A stretch of DNA of 64,000 nucleotides from DATLZU01 sp051293835. GTDB taxonomy: Bacteria; Nitrospirota; Nitrospiria; Nitrospirales; Nitrospiraceae. Shown here one piece after another: positions 16,852 to 24,369 of this stretch; position 1 is the first letter of the stretch, and every line of letters starts with the position of its first letter. Made by a program: the position numbers and the translations under genes. The stretch lies in contig JBPKMA010000003.1 of NCBI GenBank assembly GCA_051293835.1, forward strand, positions 62,001 through 126,000, in the 5' to 3' direction. The notes under the pieces were generated by a model. The model had not been told where the DNA came from. It was given only the letters and a program-made list of their open reading frames with translations, and ran no database searches.

Positions 16852-17322
16852 TCAAGCGCCCTCGTGCTCACGCAGGGCCTTGATCGCCTTCAACAGGGCC
16901 TCCTCGTTCACCGAGACTCCCGGCAGTGTGCGGAGCATGTGCGAGCGCACGAGCGCCTCGAGGTCCTCCAGCGTGCGGATGCCCAGTTTGGCGTAGAGGT
17001 ACCGGACGAGACTCTCCGACAGGCCGGGCAGGCTGGTCCAAGCGGTGATGTCTGGCGGTAACGGTGCGGTCGGGGCATTGCATGGCCGGACCGTTCCCGT
17101 CTCCAGAAATTCTTTGATTTTCGCAGAGAATTCTCGGCCGATGCCGGGGATGGTCTGCAGCTCTCCCCGTTCGGCAATCTCGGCGACATCCTCGGGCAGG
17201 TTCAGAATCGAGGCGGCGGCCCGGCGGTAGGCGCGGATCCGGTGCGGGTTCGCATCCTGACCGGCCAGCGAATCCGCCATGGACCGAAAGAGTTCGGCCA
17301 GTTTCCGATTCCGTTCGATCAT
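16852..17322 (-). CDS. Stand-alone helix-hairpin-helix protein (PolX N-terminal type)
   Basis: 156 residues from ATG 17322 (two GTG codons lie directly upstream). The N-terminal part (NRKLAELFRSMADSLAGQD, then NPHRIRAYRRAAASILNLPEDVAEI, GELQTIPGIGREFSAKIKEF) is the helix-hairpin-helix module found at the start of family X DNA polymerases, with the GIG hairpin. The second half contains another HhH-like segment (SLPGLSESLVRYLYAKLGI). No polymerase or PHP phosphatase domain follows, so it would be a free DNA-binding module. It stands alone on the minus strand, divergent from thiS. Confidence 0.7.
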   Translation of the reverse strand: MIERNRKLAELFRSMADSLAGQDANPHRIRAYRRAAASILNLPEDVAEIAERGELQTIPGIGREFSAKIKEFLETGTVRPCNAPTAPLPPDITAWTSLPGLSESLVRYLYAKLGIRTLEDLEALVRSHMLRTLPGVSVNEEALLKAIKALREHEGA

Positions 17323-17447
17323 CACCACATTAATGTAGTCAGATAGAGGAACGCCGTCCAGCCCATCCGGCCCATCCTGGTCGGGCTGGAAGGCTGATTG
17401 ACAAGGTCTTTCTGTGTCCCGTACGATGCCTCACGCGGTGCGACGCG

Positions 17448-17699
17448 ATGCAAGTGCGGGTGAACGGAGAGCCGCGCACGCTGGCGGATGGGATGACGGT
17501 GGCTGCCCTGCTTAGGGAACTGGACATCCGTCAGGACCGCGTGGCGGTGGAGTTGAATTTGGCCATTCTGGATCGCAGTGAGTTTGACCGGCGCCGTCTC
17601 CAGGAAGGCGACCGGATTGAGATCATCAGTTTTATCGGGGGAGGAAGCGTTTCGCCATCAGCGTTCCGCAGTCAGCCGAGAGTGCTTTCTCCGAGCTGA
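17448..17699 (+). CDS. thiS: Sulfur carrier protein ThiS with an unusual C-terminal tail
   Basis: 83 residues. The beta-grasp fold sequence MQVRVNGEPRTLADGMTVAA to GDRIEIISFIGGG is standard ThiS, which carries sulfur as a C-terminal thiocarboxylate for thiazole synthesis by ThiG. In functional ThiS the protein must end at Gly-Gly. Here the GGG (residues 64-66) is followed by 17 more residues (SVSPSAFRSQPRVLSPS) encoded by the GCTGA-family repeat at 17657-17725. Either the tail is cut off, or the copy is non-functional, or this is a recent extension. thiG starts 34 bases downstream. Confidence 0.85.
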   Translation: MQVRVNGEPRTLADGMTVAALLRELDIRQDRVAVELNLAILDRSEFDRRRLQEGDRIEIISFIGGGSVSPSAFRSQPRVLSPS

Positions 17700-17725
17700 G
17701 AGCTGATCGCTGACGGCTGAGAGCT
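17657..17725. repeat. Degenerate GCTGA-type repeat (family 1) running out of thiS
   Basis: Alternating words such as CAGTCAGCCGAGAG, GAGCTGAGAGCTGATCG and CTGACGGCTGAGAGC, in both orientations, span the end of thiS and the gap to thiG. It is related to 11329-11400, and a weaker copy follows rpsP at 8337-8368. Confidence 0.6.
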
Positions 17726-17733
17726 TTGTCATT

Positions 17734-18507
17734 ATGTCGGACGATCGGCTGGTCATCGCTGGGCGCGAGTTTAAGTCCCGCCTGTGGGTGGGGACGGGCA
17801 AGTACAAAGACTTCGCCGAAACGAAGAAGGCTGTCGAGGCGTCCGGAGCCGATGTGGTGACGGTCGCGGTGCGCCGGGTCAATATCACCGACCGGTCGAA
17901 AGAAAACCTGCTCGACTACCTCGACCCGAAAAAATACACGATCCTTCCGAACACAGCCGGCTGTTACACGGTGGAGGAGGCGGTCCGGTACGCACGGCTG
18001 GCGCGCGCGGCCGGGGTCTCTGACCTAATCAAGCTGGAGGTGATCGGCGACGAGAAGACCCTCTTCCCCGATACAGCGGGTCTGATCGAGGCCGCGAAGA
18101 TTCTGATCAAGGAAGGGTTCATCGTGCTGCCCTATACCAACGACGATCCGGTCGTCGCCAAAAAGCTCGTGGACGTCGGCTGTCCCGCTGTCATGCCGCT
18201 CGCCGCGCCGATCGGATCCGGGCTTGGCATCCGCAATCCCTACAACCTCAAGATCATCCTTGAGACGGTCAAGGTACCGGTGATTGTGGATGCCGGCGTC
18301 GGCACTGCATCCGATGCGGTGCTCGCGATGGAATACGGCGCCGATGCGGTGCTCATGAATACCGCCATCGCCGGGGCCAAAGATCCTATCGCGATGGCCG
18401 AAGCGATGAAATACGCCGTTCACGCCGGGCGTCTGGCCTATAAAGCCGGCCGGATCCCCCGAAAGCTGTACGCCACGGCCAGCAGCCCGATCGAGGGTAT
18501 GCTCTAA
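17734..18507 (+). CDS. thiG: Thiazole synthase ThiG
   Basis: 257 residues, full length. It condenses deoxyxylulose phosphate, dehydroglycine and ThiS-bound sulfur to the thiazole phosphate of thiamine. The TIM barrel shows RLWVGTGKYKDF, LPNTAGCYTVEEAVRYARLAR, the imine-forming lysine in LIKLEVIGD and the phosphate loop DAGVGTASDAVLAMEYGADAVL. It sits between thiS and thiE. No TPP riboswitch was seen upstream of the cluster. Confidence 0.97.
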   Translation: MSDDRLVIAGREFKSRLWVGTGKYKDFAETKKAVEASGADVVTVAVRRVNITDRSKENLLDYLDPKKYTILPNTAGCYTVEEAVRYARLARAAGVSDLIKLEVIGDEKTLFPDTAGLIEAAKILIKEGFIVLPYTNDDPVVAKKLVDVGCPAVMPLAAPIGSGLGIRNPYNLKIILETVKVPVIVDAGVGTASDAVLAMEYGADAVLMNTAIAGAKDPIAMAEAMKYAVHAGRLAYKAGRIPRKLYATASSPIEGML

Positions 18508-18513
18508 AAAAAG

Positions 18514-18547
18514 AAGTGTTGAGTCCCGAACCCAGCGCTCAACACTT
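18514..18547. repeat. Hairpin between thiG and thiE (family 2, AGTGTTGAG)
   Basis: AAGTGTTGAG (18514-18523) and CTCAACACTT (18538-18547) form a perfect 10-bp stem with a 14-base loop, just before the thiE ATG. The same word recurs as GAGTGTTAAGAAGTGTTAAG (37389-37408) and, inverted, as CAACACTCAGCACTCAGC at the start of the waaF frame (47646-47663). There is no T run after it, so translational attenuation or mRNA protection is likelier than termination. Confidence 0.6.
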
Positions 18548-18554
18548 AGGTTTC

Positions 18555-19187
18555 ATGCCTTCCGTTGATTTCCGCCTTTACTTGGTCACCGACCGTTTGC
18601 GCACTGGTGGCCGTCCTCTGGTTCCTCTGCTGCGTCAGGCCATGGACGCTGGAGTATCCACGGTTCAATTGCGGGAACGGGATCTCGATACGCGCGCGCT
18701 CCTCGGGCTCGCGCAAGAAATCCAGACGCTCGCTCGAGAGCGGAGGGCAAAATTGTTCATCAACGACCGCATCGATCTGGTGTGTGCGGTGGGAGCCGAG
18801 GGTGTGCATCTACGGGCCAGTAGCCTGCCGGTGGCCGCCGCACGCCGGATACTGGGACCGGACCGGTTGATCGGTGTCTCGACGCATTCCGCCGACGAAG
18901 TGGCGCGGGCCGAGGCCGATGGAGCCGACTTCGCCGTGCTCGGTCCGATCTACGACACGCCGTCGAAGCGCGAGTATGGCCCACCGATCGGGATCAGCAC
19001 GCTCGAAGAGGCCTGCCGCCGCTGTCGGATTCCAATCTTTGCGATCGGTGGCATCACGCCGCCTCGCGCGTCCGAGGTCCGGCGAGCCGGTGCGTTCGGC
19101 GTCGCCGTGATTTCAGCCATCCTCGCAGCCGAAGATGTGAGTGATGCTGTCCGTCGATTCATGAGTGCTGTGACTTCTTCGGAGTGA
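18555..19187 (+). CDS. thiE: Thiamine-phosphate synthase ThiE
   Basis: 210 residues from ATG 18555, preferred over TTG 18516, whose extra residues would be encoded by the hairpin. It couples hydroxymethylpyrimidine diphosphate to thiazole phosphate. Motifs are FRLYLVTDR, STVQLRERDL, LFINDRIDLVCAVGAEGVHL, LIGVSTHSADEVARA and the phosphate-binding IPIFAIGGITPP. It is the last gene of the thi group. Confidence 0.93.
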   Translation: MPSVDFRLYLVTDRLRTGGRPLVPLLRQAMDAGVSTVQLRERDLDTRALLGLAQEIQTLARERRAKLFINDRIDLVCAVGAEGVHLRASSLPVAAARRILGPDRLIGVSTHSADEVARAEADGADFAVLGPIYDTPSKREYGPPIGISTLEEACRRCRIPIFAIGGITPPRASEVRRAGAFGVAVISAILAAEDVSDAVRRFMSAVTSSE

Positions 19188-19308
19188 AGGCGGATAGTGA
19201 ACGCGACCGCAGCCATGACGCGGCGCGGGTAAGGCTCGGCTGCGAGGAAAAGGGACGGGTCGCGGCGCGCGCCACGCACGGAATGGTGGGCACCGTTGCG
19301 AGGCGCAG

Positions 19309-19337
19309 TTGACCGTATGGGAAGCGGATGATAGAAT
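19309..19337 (+). promoter_or_regulatory. Sigma-70 promoter of the proteasome operon
   Basis: TTGACC (19309-19314), exactly 17 bases, then TAGAAT (19332-19337): five of six positions at each element. The predicted start near 19344 leaves a leader of about 66 bases before mpa. Confidence 0.7.
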
Positions 19338-19373
19338 CGCGACAGATTCGCGCATTGTGAGGCGCGTCGCGAT
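19336..19373 (+). promoter_or_regulatory. Inverted repeat over the mpa transcription start
   Basis: ATCGCGAC (19336-19343) and GTCGCGAT (19366-19373) are perfect reverse complements with a 22-base centre. The left arm overlaps the -10 element and the predicted start. Such a position fits a repressor operator or a 5' leader hairpin; which of the two cannot be told from sequence. Confidence 0.45.
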
Positions 19374-19409
19374 CTGGTAAGGGTTTCGAGCGATCGAAAC
19401 AGTGCTGCA

Positions 19410-21173
19410 ATGGCCGAGTCCAAGGGGAACCGACTGCGGTCCCTCCGTGATTCCGTGAAGAAAATCACGAAGCGTTTGTCCGACGGAGATTCGGAGGCCA
19501 TGCATAAGAACGACGAACACCTTCGCGAAGTCGAAAAGCTCCGTGTCCAGATCCAATCGATGGAGGAGGAGCTGCGCCGCCTCTATCAGTCCCGTTATCA
19601 ACTCGAACAGGCCACCCGACAGAACGAAAAACTGGCCGCCACGCTGCAGGAAGCGAAGGCGCAGATCGAAGCGTTGCGGGCCGAAGTGGACAAGCTGACT
19701 GCACCGCCCTCCACCTACGCGATCTTTTCGAGCTTGAACAAAGATGGCACGGCGAACGTGTATGTGTCAGGACGGAAAATGAAAGTCAGCGTCCATCCGT
19801 CGATCAAGAGTAAAGAGTTGCGCAAAGGACAGGAAGTGATCCTGAACGAGGCGCTGAACATCATCGAAGCTCGTGGGTTCGATGGGCAAGGCGAAGTGGT
19901 GCGGTTGAAAGACATCATCGAAGGCAACCGTGCGCTTGTCACGCTGCATTTCGACGAGGAGAAGGTCGCGGAACTGGGCGATCCGCTCTTGAACGAACGG
20001 CTGAGCGTCGGTGACCATCTGCTCTACGATCCGCGTTCCGGATACGTCATCGAGAAGCTTCCCAAGTCCGAGGCGGAGGAATTGGTGCTGGAGGAAGTGC
20101 CAGACGTGGATTACAGCCACATTGGCGGGCTTCAGAAGGAGATCGAACAGGTTCGGGACGCGGTGGAGCTGCCGTTCCTGCATCCCCAGTTGTTCGCCGA
20201 ATATAAGCTCAGCGCACCAAAGGGCGTGCTGCTCTACGGGCCTCCGGGTTGCGGGAAGACGCTCATCGCGAAAGCAGTTGCGAACTCCATCGCCAAGAAA
20301 CTCGGCCACCTTACCGGCAAGCAGGTCCGCAGCTACTTCCTGCATGTGAAGGGGCCGGAGTTGCTGAACAAGTACGTCGGTGAGTCGGAACGCCAAGTCC
20401 GCGAAGTGTTCAAAAAGGCCAAGGAGCGGGCCTCGGAGGGCTACCCGGTCATCGTTTTCTTCGACGAAATGGATGCGCTCTTTCGAACTCGAGGCACCGG
20501 CATCTCGTCGGATGTCGAATCGACGATCGTTCCACAGTTTCTCTCGGAAATCGATGGCGTGGAGCGGCTGCGCAACGTGATCGTGATCGGCGCCAGCAAT
20601 CGGCAAGACCTCATCGACCCGGCGGTCCTGCGCGCCGGCCGGTTGGATGTGAAAGTGAAAATCTCGCGTCCTGATGCCGCGGCCGCCCGCGACATTTTTT
20701 CGAAGTACATCACACCCGATTTGCCGTTCGATCAAGAGGAGTTGCAGCGTCATGGCGGCGATCCCCGTGCGTTTGTCGAGTGGCTGATCGGCATGACGGT
20801 GGACGCCATGTATGCGACGTCAGAAGAGAACAAGTTCATCGAAGTCACCTATGCCAACGGGGAGAAGGAAATCCTCTACTTCAAGGACTTCGCGAGCGGT
20901 GCGCTGATCGAGGGGATCGTCTCCCGGGCCAAGAAATACGCGGTGAAGCGAGAGATTGCTCAGGAAGGACGGGGAATCCGCTCGGAGGATCTGATCCAGG
21001 CGATCCGTGAAGAGTTCAAAGAGCATGAGGATCTTCCCAATACAACCAATCCGGACGACTGGGCCAAGATCGCCGGCAAGAAAGGCGAAAAGATCGTCCA
21101 TGTCCGGACTATCAGCGGAGGTCTCGCGGAGTCCAGGCAAATTGAAACCATCAGCACGGGGCACTACCTCTGA
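19410..21173 (+). CDS. mpa: Proteasome-associated AAA ATPase Mpa/ARC
   Basis: 587 residues. The hexameric unfoldase recognises Pup-type tagged proteins and feeds them to the 20S core. Order of domains: N-terminal coiled coil (about 35-95, HLREVEKLRVQIQSMEEEL and following) that binds the modifier, two OB folds (about 98-240), AAA domain with Walker A GPPGCGKT (about 277-284), Walker B VIVFFDEMDAL (about 347), arginine-finger region and the C-terminal sequence STGHYL, close to the STGQYL that docks Mycobacterium Mpa into the core. First gene of mpa-dop-prcB-prcA-pafA. Confidence 0.97.
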   Translation: MAESKGNRLRSLRDSVKKITKRLSDGDSEAMHKNDEHLREVEKLRVQIQSMEEELRRLYQSRYQLEQATRQNEKLAATLQEAKAQIEALRAEVDKLTAPPSTYAIFSSLNKDGTANVYVSGRKMKVSVHPSIKSKELRKGQEVILNEALNIIEARGFDGQGEVVRLKDIIEGNRALVTLHFDEEKVAELGDPLLNERLSVGDHLLYDPRSGYVIEKLPKSEAEELVLEEVPDVDYSHIGGLQKEIEQVRDAVELPFLHPQLFAEYKLSAPKGVLLYGPPGCGKTLIAKAVANSIAKKLGHLTGKQVRSYFLHVKGPELLNKYVGESERQVREVFKKAKERASEGYPVIVFFDEMDALFRTRGTGISSDVESTIVPQFLSEIDGVERLRNVIVIGASNRQDLIDPAVLRAGRLDVKVKISRPDAAAARDIFSKYITPDLPFDQEELQRHGGDPRAFVEWLIGMTVDAMYATSEENKFIEVTYANGEKEILYFKDFASGALIEGIVSRAKKYAVKREIAQEGRGIRSEDLIQAIREEFKEHEDLPNTTNPDDWAKIAGKKGEKIVHVRTISGGLAESRQIETISTGHYL

Positions 21174-21191
21174 TGAGTCACGCTTGACTCC

Positions 21192-22691
21192 ATGCAGGGA
21201 TCAGGAAAGACGATTTTGCCGCGCGTTCTGGGTACCGAAACGGAGTTTGGGATCGCCGCCAGGGATGCGGACGCACTCGACCCCGTTTCCAATTCTCTCC
21301 ATCTGATTAGCCATTATCCCTCGCTTCCAGCGCCCCAGGCGATTTGGGATTACGAGAACGAGAATCCGCTGCTTGATGTTCGGGGATTTGAGGTCGAGGG
21401 CGAGCGCGAACGGCCCAGCCCGGACTACAACCGTCAGTTGAACAAGGTGCTCGCCAACGGCGGCCGCCTCTACGTGGACGGCGCGCATCCCGAATATTCC
21501 ACTCCTGAGTGCATCAACCCCCGGGAACTGATCGCATTCGAACGGGTCGGCGAACGCATCATGGAACGATGTCTGCGGACAATGGTGCAGACGCGTGGCA
21601 AGGAGACGTTCGTCCTCTATAAAAACAACTCGGACGGCAAAGGCAACAGCTACGGGTACCATGAGAACTACCTGCTGTCGCGGTCGGTGCCGTTCGATCG
21701 GATCGTCCGGGTGCTGACCCCATTTCTCGTCACTCGGCAAATCTTCGCGGGGTCGGGTAAGGTCGGCGCCGAGAATCAGACTGCGCCGACGGAATATCAG
21801 ATCTCTCAGCGGGCTGATTTCTTCGAATGCCTGGTTGATCTCAATACGATGGTCAAACGCCCGATCATCAATACCCGGGACGAACCGCATGCTGATCCGG
21901 CCAAGTATCGCCGTCTGCATGTCATCGTCGGCGATGCCAACATGGCCGAACTGCCGACCTATCTGAAGATCGGGACTACCGCGATCGTGCTGGATCTGCT
22001 CGAAGGCGGAGCCGAGCTGCCGATGATGGAACTCGAAGATCCGGTTCTGGCCATCAAGCAAGTCTCGCGCGATCTGGACATGAAGGAATCTTTGAAGCTG
22101 GCGGATGGACGGGTGACTTCGGCGATCAGCATCCAACGGGCCTACCTGAAAGCGGCGATGGACTTTTTCGCCTGTCATGAGTTGTCCCCGGTGACCAAAG
22201 ATATCCTTGTCCGCTGGGAAGAAGTCCTGGATAAACTGGAACGTGATCCCATGCTGCTGGTCCGTGAACTGGATTGGGTGGCCAAGCGGCAGATGATCCG
22301 TTCCTACATGGAACGGAAGGGGTGTGGTTGGGATGATCCCCGCGTGCGCCTCATGGATCTCCAATATCACGACATCCGCCGGGAGAAAGGTCTGTACTAT
22401 GCCCTCGAGCGCAGTAATATGATCGATCGGCTAGTGCCGGAAAGCGAGATTGTCAAAGCGGAGTCAACCCCGCCGACAGGGACAAGAGCCTATTTCCGCG
22501 GGCGCTGTATGAACAAATATGCCAGGGCCGTCTACGGGGCGAGTTGGACGTCGGTCCTCTTCGACGTCGGCAACACGACTATCAAAAAGGTCCCGCTGAT
22601 GGATCCGCTGCGTGGCACGGAGTCTCTGACGCACGACTTGCTGGAAAGCTGCGGCTCGGCGGAGTCTCTCCTGATCAAGTTGACTGCGTGA
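21192..22691 (+). CDS. dop: Deamidase/depupylase Dop
   Basis: 499 residues. Of the two glutamine-synthetase-like carboxylate-amine enzymes in this operon, this one matches Dop: it keeps the start VLGTETEFGIAA, the long loop region after WDYENENPLLDVRGFE, RLYVDGAHPEYSTPEC with the catalytic Asp, and the C-terminal block SWTSVLFDVGNTTIKKVPLMDPLRGTE. Dop deamidates the C-terminal Gln of Pup and removes the tag from substrates. It starts 18 bases after mpa. Its stop codon overlaps a 24-codon ORF (22691-22765). Confidence 0.95.
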   Translation: MQGSGKTILPRVLGTETEFGIAARDADALDPVSNSLHLISHYPSLPAPQAIWDYENENPLLDVRGFEVEGERERPSPDYNRQLNKVLANGGRLYVDGAHPEYSTPECINPRELIAFERVGERIMERCLRTMVQTRGKETFVLYKNNSDGKGNSYGYHENYLLSRSVPFDRIVRVLTPFLVTRQIFAGSGKVGAENQTAPTEYQISQRADFFECLVDLNTMVKRPIINTRDEPHADPAKYRRLHVIVGDANMAELPTYLKIGTTAIVLDLLEGGAELPMMELEDPVLAIKQVSRDLDMKESLKLADGRVTSAISIQRAYLKAAMDFFACHELSPVTKDILVRWEEVLDKLERDPMLLVRELDWVAKRQMIRSYMERKGCGWDDPRVRLMDLQYHDIRREKGLYYALERSNMIDRLVPESEIVKAESTPPTGTRAYFRGRCMNKYARAVYGASWTSVLFDVGNTTIKKVPLMDPLRGTESLTHDLLESCGSAESLLIKLTA

Positions 22692-22765
22692 TGATCCGGA
22701 CGAAACTGTTGCCCAGATTCCGCCCGACGGAACCCGACAAGAGAGAGCGTCGTTCGCCGCAATGA
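22691..22765 (+). CDS. 24-codon ORF in the Pup/UBact position, possible modifier remnant
   Basis: ATG 22691 overlaps the dop stop (TGATG) and the stop TGA 22763-22765 overlaps the prcB start (ATGA), so the frame is coupled on both sides. The peptide, MIRTKLLPRFRPTEPDKR followed by ERRSPQ, is basic, proline-containing and ends in Gln. In actinobacteria this slot holds pup (about 64 codons); in Nitrospirota a Pup-like modifier called UBact is known, about 55-65 residues with an Arg/Pro-rich N-terminus. This ORF could be its truncated N-terminal half or a chance frame. No typical modifier C-terminus follows in any frame. Confidence 0.4.
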   Translation: MIRTKLLPRFRPTEPDKRERRSPQ

Positions 22766-23586
22766 ACCTGCCGTTTTTCCCGGAACACGATAACTCCAGT
22801 TTCTTTGATCTGCTGATGAAACAGCGGCCGGAGTTCGCTTTCGCTGTCCACGGGCTTGGTCGCTCAACAGTGCCCGCACCCGAGCTATCGAGCGGGGCTT
22901 CCGCGTTGCCTGTCCCGCAAGGCACGACGGTGTTGGCGCTTAAGTACCGGGAGGGCGTCGTGATGGCTGGTGATCGGCGCGCCACTGAAGGATTTCAAAT
23001 CGCGGATCGGCGCATTGAGAAAGTCTTCCGGATCGACGAGTACAGCGCTATAGCCATCGCGGGCGCCGCCGGCCCATGCATCGAAATGGCCAAGCTGTTT
23101 CAGACCGAACTCGAACATTACGAAAAGTTAGAGGGCGTCCCCCTTTCGTGCGAAGGCAAAGCCAATAAACTGGGGCAGATGGTCAGGGCCAACCTGCCGA
23201 TGGTGTTTCAGGGGCTCGTCGTAATGCCGCTCTACGCCGGCTACGATGTCGCCAGGGGAGAGGGACGGATTTTCAAATACGACATTACCGGCGGACGATA
23301 CGAGGAGTCCGACTACCATGCCGTCGGCTCGGGCGGCAAGGACGCGCGCAACACGATGCGAGAACACTTTCGCAGGAACCTCTCGGAGGATGAGGCCATC
23401 AAGCTGGCGCTTCTGGCCCTGCACAATGCGGCGGATGAAGATGTGGGAACCGGCGGACCGGACCTCATCCGTGGGATTTTCCCGACAGTCAAAACCGTCA
23501 GCGCTGCCGGCATCGCCGATGTGCCGGACCAACGGATTCGGAGTTTATATGACGACCTGATCGCGAATCGCGGAAAGGGAGTGTAA
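22762..23586 (+). CDS. prcB: 20S proteasome beta subunit PrcB
   Basis: 274 residues including a propeptide of 54. Autocatalytic cleavage between Gly54 and Thr55 (VPQG / TTVLALKYREGVVMAGDRR) would expose the Thr nucleophile; Lys and Asp of the active site are in place. The propeptide segment NSSFFDLLMKQRPEF matches that of mycobacterial PrcB. Later motifs are LEHYEKLEGVPL and ATGGPDL-like GTGGPDLIRGIFPT. It forms the two inner rings of the 20S core. It is overlapped by the small ORF upstream and followed after two bases by prcA. Confidence 0.97.
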   Translation: MNLPFFPEHDNSSFFDLLMKQRPEFAFAVHGLGRSTVPAPELSSGASALPVPQGTTVLALKYREGVVMAGDRRATEGFQIADRRIEKVFRIDEYSAIAIAGAAGPCIEMAKLFQTELEHYEKLEGVPLSCEGKANKLGQMVRANLPMVFQGLVVMPLYAGYDVARGEGRIFKYDITGGRYEESDYHAVGSGGKDARNTMREHFRRNLSEDEAIKLALLALHNAADEDVGTGGPDLIRGIFPTVKTVSAAGIADVPDQRIRSLYDDLIANRGKGV

Positions 23587-23588
23587 CC

Positions 23589-24275
23589 GTGCCGCTGCCG
23601 TACTACGTCTCGCCCGAGCAAATGATGCAGGACAAGGCGGAATATGCCAAGAAAGGGATCGCCAAGGGCCGGTCGATCATCGCGATGGAATATGTTGACG
23701 GAGTGCTGTTGGCGGCCGACAATCCGAGCGCGTCCCTGCACAAGGTGTCCGAAGTCTACGACAGTATCGCCTTCGCGGGTGCCGGCAAATACAGTGAGTT
23801 CGAAAACCTCCGCAAGGCTGGCATTCGCCACGCTGACCTCAAGGGCTACATATACAGCCGGGAGGACGTCACGGCCCGCTCTCTGGCCAACGGCTACTCG
23901 CAGAGCTTGGGTACGATTTTCAGCCAGGAGTTGAAGCCGTTGGAAGTGGAAATCCTCGTCGTGCAGGTCGGCGCAGCCGGCGGTCCGAACGAAATCTATC
24001 GTATTTCGTTTGACGGCAGCATCTTCGACGAGCGCAACTACGCTGTCATCGGAGGGCGGGCGGAGGCGCTGCAAAATTTCCTGAAAGATCGGTTTCCCGC
24101 CCAGGTGCCAGAGCTCAAGGCAGCCCTGAAGTTGTGCGTCGCGGCGCTGGAACACGGAGCCAATCAGAAATTCGCCCCCGAGGGGCTGGAAGTTGCCGTG
24201 CTGGATCGTACCCGTCCAGGTCGCAAATTCCGTCGCATCCCGTCGTCCGAAATCCGCCAACTGCTCTCCGACTGA
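23589..24275 (+). CDS. prcA: 20S proteasome alpha subunit PrcA
   Basis: 228 residues from GTG 23589. PLPYYVSPEQMMQDKAEYAKKGIAKGRS is the alpha-subunit N-terminus that forms the gate of the core. There is no Thr nucleophile, as expected for alpha subunits. DNPSASLHKVSEVYDSIAFAGAGKYSEF and LANGYSQSLGTIFSQELKP follow actinobacterial PrcA closely. It lacks the flexible C-terminal tail of the mycobacterial protein. Confidence 0.96.
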   Translation: MPLPYYVSPEQMMQDKAEYAKKGIAKGRSIIAMEYVDGVLLAADNPSASLHKVSEVYDSIAFAGAGKYSEFENLRKAGIRHADLKGYIYSREDVTARSLANGYSQSLGTIFSQELKPLEVEILVVQVGAAGGPNEIYRISFDGSIFDERNYAVIGGRAEALQNFLKDRFPAQVPELKAALKLCVAALEHGANQKFAPEGLEVAVLDRTRPGRKFRRIPSSEIRQLLSD

Positions 24276-24369
24276 CGAGCCAAGCTGCCTGGGCCGATGA
24301 GCGCCTTCTGTTGAAGAAGGCTGACCGCCGGTGTATCCTGTGTGCGAGCTTAGTGTCGGGGCGGCGGCC

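Noticed and set aside
16464..16871. 136-codon minus-strand frame overlapping the HhH gene start region
   Set aside because: Low-complexity Pro/Arg/Leu composition with no ribosome binding site or motif; typical of non-coding GC-rich DNA.
17323..17447. TPP riboswitch before thiS
   Set aside because: The conserved CTGAGA and ACCTGATC boxes are absent; the gap is also short.
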